Of a DNA stretch of 64,000 nt, positions 57,201 to 64,000 are shown piece by piece. The stretch lies in contig JAUKUA010000004.1 in NCBI GenBank assembly GCA_030549175.1, forward strand, positions 4,278,001 to 4,342,000, read 5' to 3'. Both the position numbers and the translations under genes were made by a program. Position 1 is the first letter of the stretch, and the number at the start of each line of letters is the position of its first letter. The DNA comes from Lasiosphaeris hirsuta. Its lineage: Eukaryota > Ascomycota > Sordariomycetes > Sordariales > Lasiosphaeriaceae. A model generated the notes under the pieces. That model was not told the origin of the DNA, searched no databases, and was given only the letters and a program-made list of their open reading frames with translations.

Positions 57201-60200
57201 AGAGGTGTCGATAGCTTGGGCAAGACTGCTGCTAGACAAACTCAACAAGAGCGACAAGATTTCAGACCGGCAGAGATGGATTGGGAGGCTGCTCAGGGCA
57301 GCCTTGATCTGTGGCACCACGTTCAACATGGGAGGGGAGCATCTGGAATCGGTTTTGAGCGACTCGGATAACCTTTCTCGGCTGGTCGAGAGCGCTGTGC
57401 TGGCACGAAACCACCTGCCACCATCCGGGAGACCCACAAACGACATTTCCCTCCAGCTGATGCAGCGATGGCAAACCGTCATGTACCGGGCGCGCCACTT
57501 GGTAACGAAACAGGTCACGGACAAGGGCAATCAAGGGTTGGACAGGGCCATCAAGCACTTCTGGGCAGAGTACTCACCCTTCTCCTCCACCAGCTGGACG
57601 CGGCTGGATAGTATCGCTCAAAGCCACATCCTAAGACGAGAAAGCGGCCCCGTGTCAATCACCTTCAACCTTCTCACGGGAAATCTCCTTTTGAACGGGT
57701 GCCCGCTGTCAAAGCTGCCCGCTTCTTATCGCAAACACCAAAGCTTTGTACAACTCTTTGGAGAGCAGATCCTGGACGTCGGGCCATCGAGCGTCCCAGG
57801 CATGGAGTTTTCCGCATCCCGAGATCAGAATGGATGGGTGCTTCACTTTGCTATGATGGATAGCCAGCTGGTGGTGCGCGCCGTCCGGCAGACGAGGGCC
57901 CAAGGCTGCGGCAGCGACGCCGCCGTCCGTGACGAGTTGCAGCTCGACAGCTGGGAATACATCCCGCGCGAGCATCTTGCCAACGACCTGGCCAACTCAT
58001 TCGTAAACGAATACGCCCATTGGCTCCACCTCCCAACCGGCAAGGTTGAATTTCGTCCCATCAACCGCAGATGGGAGTCGACGCCGGAGAATTGGTGTCT
58101 GACCCGCGAGAACCACAAGCACGTATTGAGGAAGGGTTCGCGCGTCGTGATCGACCCGTCGAGCCCCACGGCCGTGCTGAGCCACCGGATCCTGGGTCGT
58201 ATCGAGACTTTTGCCAACATCAACGTCATTTTGGACCGCCATGACAATTCCCTGGCTCTGGAACTCCCCCGCCTCTCGCTCTCGTTCCAGGTTCGCCAAG
58301 GAGAAACTACGGTCCAGTCCAAGAACTACAATGGCATGCAGATTGACAAGAGCCAAGGGATTGGCAGTCTGGTTGGTCTTGTGGACAAGCTGGTTCTGAA
58401 GCCAGGGCGCGGCCCCGGGTTCAGGATGGTTCTGGTCCCACGAGGGCAAGTCTCGTCTCGTCTCGCCAAGGCATGCAGCCATGTCAAGGTCCGCATAGAT
58501 TGCGGCGATGGTAAACGCCTTCGCCACGACGCCTTCCTCGTCGACAACAAGCTCGGCTGCTTGGTCGGCACCGGGTCTCTTCAGAGCAGGCTCTATATCT
58601 GTTGGCTCCACGCCCTCACATCGCACTGCCTTCCCGACCCTCTCACGTCTCGGACCGGAACCGAAGAAGCCCTGAGAGTACTGCAAGGCGCCGCGGTGAA
58701 ATCCTACCCCACTCTCGACAAGGATTCCTGCGAGTTGCTTGCGCAGATTGCAAAGCTCTCCCCCCCGCGGACGTACTACCCGTCACACCTATCAGAGATG
58801 GAACGGACGGCATGGGACGATGCCATCCCGCCACTGTCACAGCACGATGACTTCTGGCCGCTCGCCAAATCCATTTTTGACGACTACGAGAAGTCCGGGA
58901 AGCTTTTCCAACCGGGGTGCCGAGAAGCAGACACCACGTCTGCGGCAGAGGTCTTCTCCGCGGCGTCAGAGGTGGGGAGATCACCCACATTGGCAGAGCG
59001 CGCAAGGATCCGCAACGCCATCTTCCGCGTGTCCGAGTTTGGCGCCGAAGGACATACGACGGCCGAGGACACATGGTACCATCCTACGGACAGGGCGACG
59101 GCCGGCTGCCAGAGCAGAAAAGCCATGGTTTCCCGGCTGGTTAGATGCGTGGACAGGGGAGCCGAGCATCTCATGTTCAAACCACGTGCTGACCTGACAG
59201 ACAGCATCGTAGCCGTCAACAGTCCAAAGTTCAGCGGGAACCCCAAAGCAACGATACGATTCGATCTCGACAACCTTCGTGTACCGTCCCGGGCCCTTAA
59301 AGGGCTGTGGTGTGGGCTCCATCGGGCACTTGTCGCGGAGAAGAACAAGTACAAGAAGATTTTTTTCCTGTCCAGCCTCCTCTACGCCGAAGGTTCGGAC
59401 CCAGAGGTTGTCCAGACGCTGATGGCGCTGAGCAGCATTTCTGTTTTTGCACAGGCTGAGATGCTCCCGCCACCCGATCTGACGTTTGACTTGGACATTA
59501 GCCGCGCCACCTTGCACGACAGGCTCGTCAACGTCACCAATGCTAGCACAAAAACACTCGAGGAGTGTCGGGAATACGCATGGACGAAGCGCCACGACGA
59601 GTCGGTCCGATCATTCGAGAACAGGCGGGGGCGGGAATGGAGGCTCAACTCGGATGCCATGGCCAGCAAGTTTGTCGACGAGCTACAAATCCAGCTTGGG
59701 CGATCTTGGACCGTGGCTGTTCCTACCAACGCATGCTACTACCGCTCTTACCTTGACGTTGACAAGATTATGCCTCGAGTGCGAGATGTAGCAGAAATGA
59801 CGCGGAGGTCCGAGGCATTCCACACATACCTCACCACGCTGTCTAGAAAGCTAGGCGAGATCGGTATTATGGAAAGCTGCGAGTTGGGAGCGGCTCCAAG
59901 TCGCACCTCAGACAGGCCGTCTTCAAGACCCGGGCTCGTCTCTGCCACATTGCTCTTCTCGCAGCCAGCACCGCCTTCTGACCACCCGCGGCCGGATCTC
60001 TTCTCTGCACCGTGCACCGAGTCTCAAGAGCCGGAGAAAAAGCATGTGCATCTCTCCGCTCTCGTCGACGAGTTGTCAGAGGTTGGGAATCTTCAAGGCC
60101 ACCAAATCTCGTACATTGACGAGCTCCGCCGCAGCATGGCCAGCCCAGCCGCCCCACGACACACTGCGAACATACCAGAAGGCGGCCTACTATCTCGGAA

Positions 60201-63200
60201 CCTGCAAAGAGCACAGGAGAGACACGACTCCATCCGCCACCATCTGCAGCTCGCCTTGACGGGCACCTCCATCGCGCATCAGCTTTGCCACGATGCCGGC
60301 GTATACCCCAGAATATCGCCAATATTTCTCTTGCAGCGCCTGACGCGAAGCTTTTGGGGCCAGCTGTCGAGGCCGTGGCGGCGCTGCCTCATCAGCCTCG
60401 CCCTGAGCTTCGTGTACTTACAGCGTGCCGAGCGCCTAGACAGCCACCGCTCCGGTCTCCCCGAGCGCTTGGGGGATCTACAGAGGGAGCTCTCTAACCC
60501 CGGCGACCACGAAAACCCGGAATGGGACCCGCTCGAGTATCCCGAAAGCCTGCTACTTGAGATCGAACAGGGTATAACGATTCGCCCCGTCCAGAACAAG
60601 ATCGCTGCCGTGATGAGGTCCCCGCCGGGGATGAAGAACTCGGTCATGCAGCTAAACATGGGCGAGGGGAAATCTTCTGTCATTGTGCCCATCGTGGCAG
60701 CCGCGTTGGCAAACGGAAAACACCTGGTTCGGGTCGTGGTAGCGAAGCCGCAGTCGAACCAGATGACCCATATGCTCATCAGTAGGCTGGGAGGCCTGAT
60801 GAACAGGCGAGTGTTCTACCTTCCGTTCTCTCGGTCGATTCAGCTGTCACACTACGACGTTACGGCTGCTCGCGAGATGATGGACAAGTGCAGGACCGAG
60901 GGTGGGGTGCTTCTCGTGCAGCCCGAACATCTACTCTCCTTCAAGCTGATGGGCATCGACAAGAGCTTGGCCATGGAAGAAAAGATGAAGAAGAAGAAGA
61001 AGAACAAGAAAAAGGACGGCAAAACATTGGGAGAGGAGATTACTGGTCTGCATCGATATTTCGAGTCCATCTCCCGCGATATCGTCGATGAGAGTGACGA
61101 GAACTTTACCGTCAAGTTCGAGTTAATATACACCATGGGGGCGCAAGAGCCGGTTGAAATGAGTCCCGACCGGTGGATTCTGATCCAGCAGCTCCTCGAC
61201 CTGACCGAGACCGTCGTCCATCGGCTAATGGCGGCCGAGAAGGCCCTCCCCGAGGTGACAGAGGGCCTCCTCGTCAAGGATAACGGTGCTGGACGCGTTC
61301 CCGTCATACGCGTCTTGGGGGGGGGACCGCAGGTGCAGGCCGGCACCTAGTAGAGGAGCTCGCTGCTGAAGTGTGTCGCCGCGGCCTCAAGGGCTTCCCC
61401 ATCCATCACCAGACGAGACGTATGCGCCAGGCTGTTCTCAGCTACATCCTGCTTGACCAAGTCCCCGGGGAAGATATCAAGCAGGTGGAGGATGCCAATC
61501 CGGGGTTTTTTTCAGCCGTCAAGGATGCTCTCTTACTCCTGCGGGGCCTGCTGGCAAAAGGCGTCCTCCTGTTCGCGCTGGGTCAGAAGCGGTTCCGCGT
61601 CAACTACGGCCTTGCTCCCGACCGCCAGCCGCGAACCACGCTCGCCGTGCCCTACCGAGCCAAGGATATGCCCTCGCCGCGCTCCGAGTTTAGCCATCCC
61701 GACGTCGTCATTGTCCTTACCTGCTTGAGCTACTACTATAGCGGCCTCTCTGATGAGCAGCTCTATACGTGTTTCGAGCTGCTGGACGACTCGGACCAAG
61801 CTGAACAGGAGTACGCAAGATGGGCCGCCATGTCGCCGTGCCTTCTACCATCCTTCCGACACTTTTCCTCCATCAACGTCGAGGATAAGCCCCAGTGCGA
61901 GAGTGTCGTCTTCCCCGCGTTGCGATACGCCAGGCCTGCGGTGGAATTCTACCTTGGCAAAGTAGTCTTTCCCAAGGAGATGAAGCAATTTCCCCACAAG
62001 CTCTCCTCGTCAGGATGGGACTTGGCAAAGGCCAAGAACCACCCCCTGACCGGATTCAGCGGCACCAACGACTCGAAGGGAGTCCTCCCGCTGTCGGTGG
62101 CGGCCTTGGATCTGCAGCCGCACACCAACGCCGCGGTGCTTAGCACCATCCTGGGGGACGAGAACACCGTCCTGGAGCTAGGAGGCGGACGGCGGGAATC
62201 ACCACTCTCCGCCCTGACCGAGGAGATGCTGCTCGGCGCTCTGGTGCAGTCGGAGCCGCCGATACGAGTAATCCTCGACGTGGGAGCGCAGGTTATCGAG
62301 AGCAGTAATTTACAAATGGCAAAAAAGCTGCTCGCCTCGGTTCCCCTGAGCAGTGCCGAGGCCGCCATCTTCTTCAACGACCAGGACGAGCTTTCGGTTG
62401 TCGTCAGGAGCGGCCATGTCGCGCCGTTTCTGACGTCCCCGTTCGCCACGCGAACCGATCGTTGCCTCGTATTCCTCGATCAGGCCCATACAAGAGGCAC
62501 CGACCTGAGGCTGCCTGATGACTACCGTGCCGCCGTCACCCTCGGGCCAGGAGTGACAAAGGATACCATGGTTCAGGCGTGCATGCGGATGCGCAAGCTC
62601 GGCCAGGGCCAGTCGGTAAGCTTCGTCGTGTCTCGGGAAATGCAGAGGCGTATCCGCGCGGTGCGCAGCGTGGCCGACGAACAGCCCCTCACCGTCGCCG
62701 ACGTAATCGCCTGGGCCATCTCGGAGACGTGGGACGAGGCAGTCCGGAGCGTCCCGCTGTGGGCGGCCCAAGGCACACGCCACATCGGCCAGGAGGCGAT
62801 ATGGCAAAGGGCAGAGAGCCAACGTGTCTTTTCCTCGTCCCACGCCCGCGAGTACCTCGAGCCCGAAGCCGCGTGCCTGGATAAGCGCTACCGACCCAGG
62901 AGGGCGGCGACCACGGCCGGGGGCAGCACCGAGATTGCCGCGCTGATGGCGAGCCTCGACTTGGAAGATCAGCCCGACCCCGGCGAGGCTGCGAAGCGGG
63001 ATACCCAAATGTCTGCCATCCGGGAAAAACTCGTTTCTTTCGCCCGGGCAACCCGTACCAGTACCAGTACCGGTACCAGTGCCGCCTCTTCAAAACTCCA
63101 AGAGGAACAAGAACGTGAACTCGCGCCCGAGGTCGAGGAAGAGCGCCACGTCCATCGCCCCCCACCACGGAAAGCCCTCCCACACAGCTTTCACAAGGAC

Positions 63201-64000
63201 CTCGTCCAATTCGTCCGCACTGGCCACGTCAAAGCAGGCAGTCCTGCATTCGGCCGACCCTTTTTGGCCATGTCAACAACCAGTGCCGCCTCCTTGTTCC
63301 GCCCCGGCCTCGCCGCCTTTCCGAGCGACTTGCTCATAACCAAGGACTTTGCGCGCACGGTGGAGGAGACCGGGCCATCGTATCGTTCCGACAGTTACCA
63401 GCGGGGCGTGCAGTGGGTTCTCGTCAGCTCTGCGCGTACCAGGGATGACGAGGAGGAGAAGAGCTGGGGGTCAGCGAGAATGGTGCTAGTCAGCCAGTGG
63501 GAGGCGAGCCGACTCAAAGGTGTCATTGAGAAGCTCCAACAAGAGCTCGGATCCGAGGCAGCCGCGGCCGAAGCAGTGCCACCCGTAACGCTGCACGCCT
63601 ACCTCCCACGGCCCAGCCCGACCTTTCCGCCCATGGAGCACCTAAAGACCTACACCATCCCCACGCTGGAGGCTGACTGGGAGGCGCCCCCGGACTTGGT
63701 GATGCAGCTCAACCTCTTTGCTGGCCAGCTCTACCTGCGCAGCTATGACGAATACCAAAGGCTGTGCGGATATTTGGGTCTGGTCTACACGGAAAACGAC
63801 GACGAAGCCACTGCGGTGCCGCCGGATGGCTTCGTCGGCAAGAAGAAATACCCCGAGTGCGAGTTCGAGTCGAGCCCGGTGGCGTTTCTGGCCAAAGTCT
63901 ACAACGAGATTAGGGGGGACTGTGTGGGAGGCATCGAGAAGACCCACATGGGCAAGATTTTAGCCGGGGACATATTGACAGAAAAGGATTTTTTTCAAGG
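54255..64000 (+). CDS. giant DUF6606-DUF3638-DUF3645 'ubiquitinyl hydrolase', partial
   Basis: Exons 54255-54576 and 54638 to beyond the window edge (61-bp intron, GTGAGT..CACGAG, phase 1). More than 3200 residues. The N-terminal half is a long helical region. From about 60580 comes the DUF3638 domain with a Walker-A-like NMGEGKSSVIVP (about 60655), VVVAKPQS, and GGVLLVQPEHLLSFKLMG; a poly-Lys patch lies at about 60985-61020. After it follow the DUF3645-type motifs (NYGLAPDR, HPDVVIVLTCLSYYYSGL, FLDQAHTRGTDLRLP). Fungal proteins of this layout are annotated as ubiquitinyl hydrolases, though the ATPase-like core suggests an energy-driven activity; the substrate is unknown. At 61317-61325 a run of nine G shifts the frame, and two stops (61348-61353) follow. 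The other frame then stays open to the end. This is most simply a homopolymer error (7 or 10 G restores it). Confidence 0.85.

Overview
The window looks like a filamentous ascomycete (Pezizomycotina, probably Sordariomycetes). It carries eukaryotic genes with short introns of about 50-80 bp using GT..CTRAY..YAG signals, a fungal P5A ATPase, a mitochondrial malate dehydrogenase, an old-yellow-enzyme oxidoreductase and a giant DUF3638/DUF3645 'ubiquitinyl hydrolase'. GC-rich gene islands alternate with AT-rich, gene-poor blocks (about 24.2-25.2, 30.7-31.4, 36.4-37.2 and 46.0-47.6 kb). The nonsense mutations in broken genes are mostly of the CpA-to-TpA / TpG-to-TpA type, as expected from mild repeat-induced point mutation (RIP) or similar decay.

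Layout. 0-6.3 kb: gene-poor, with two tentative small genes (3.7-4.2 kb minus, 4.8-5.2 kb plus). 6.3-12.2 kb: conserved housekeeping pair, SPF1 (plus) convergent with MDH1 (minus). 12.9-20 kb: accessory stretch with a decayed minus-strand gene, a leaderless trypsin-like protease behind five 17-bp repeats, a P450 relic, an internally deleted M16 (insulinase) relic and two hairpin MITE-like elements. 20.6-24.2 kb: a tiny cysteine-rich secreted protein and a large secreted single-pass membrane protein. 26-30 kb: a HeLo-domain protein and an old yellow enzyme with a GC-AG intron. 32.6-35.5 kb: a serine-rich GPI-type protein and a TAP-family secreted serine peptidase cut by one stop codon. 37-40 kb: a P450 relic, one copy of a dispersed repeat, and a cysteine-rich single-pass membrane protein with a one-base frameshift. 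42.5-45.6 kb: a caspase-like pseudogene that has lost its catalytic Cys, a broken companion frame and an unknown 247-aa gene. 47.6-51.7 kb: TPR relic, DUF2235 hydrolase with a 15-bp micro-exon, and a sialidase-fold protein. 53-64 kb: a small membrane gene resembling the IFI6 family, the second dispersed-repeat copy, then the giant ubiquitinyl hydrolase running off the right edge with one frameshift in a G9 run.

How it fits together. The ends (SPF1/MDH1 and the ubiquitinyl hydrolase) are conserved core genes. The 13-52 kb middle behaves as an accessory compartment: relics, small repeats, secreted or surface proteins, and several catalytic or death-effector domains (HeLo, trypsin-like, caspase-like, DUF2235 beside TPR) of the kind found in fungal NLR/allorecognition systems, but with no intact NLR in view. 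Several apparent frameshifts sit in or beside G or C homopolymers, so some breaks may be sequence errors rather than real mutations.
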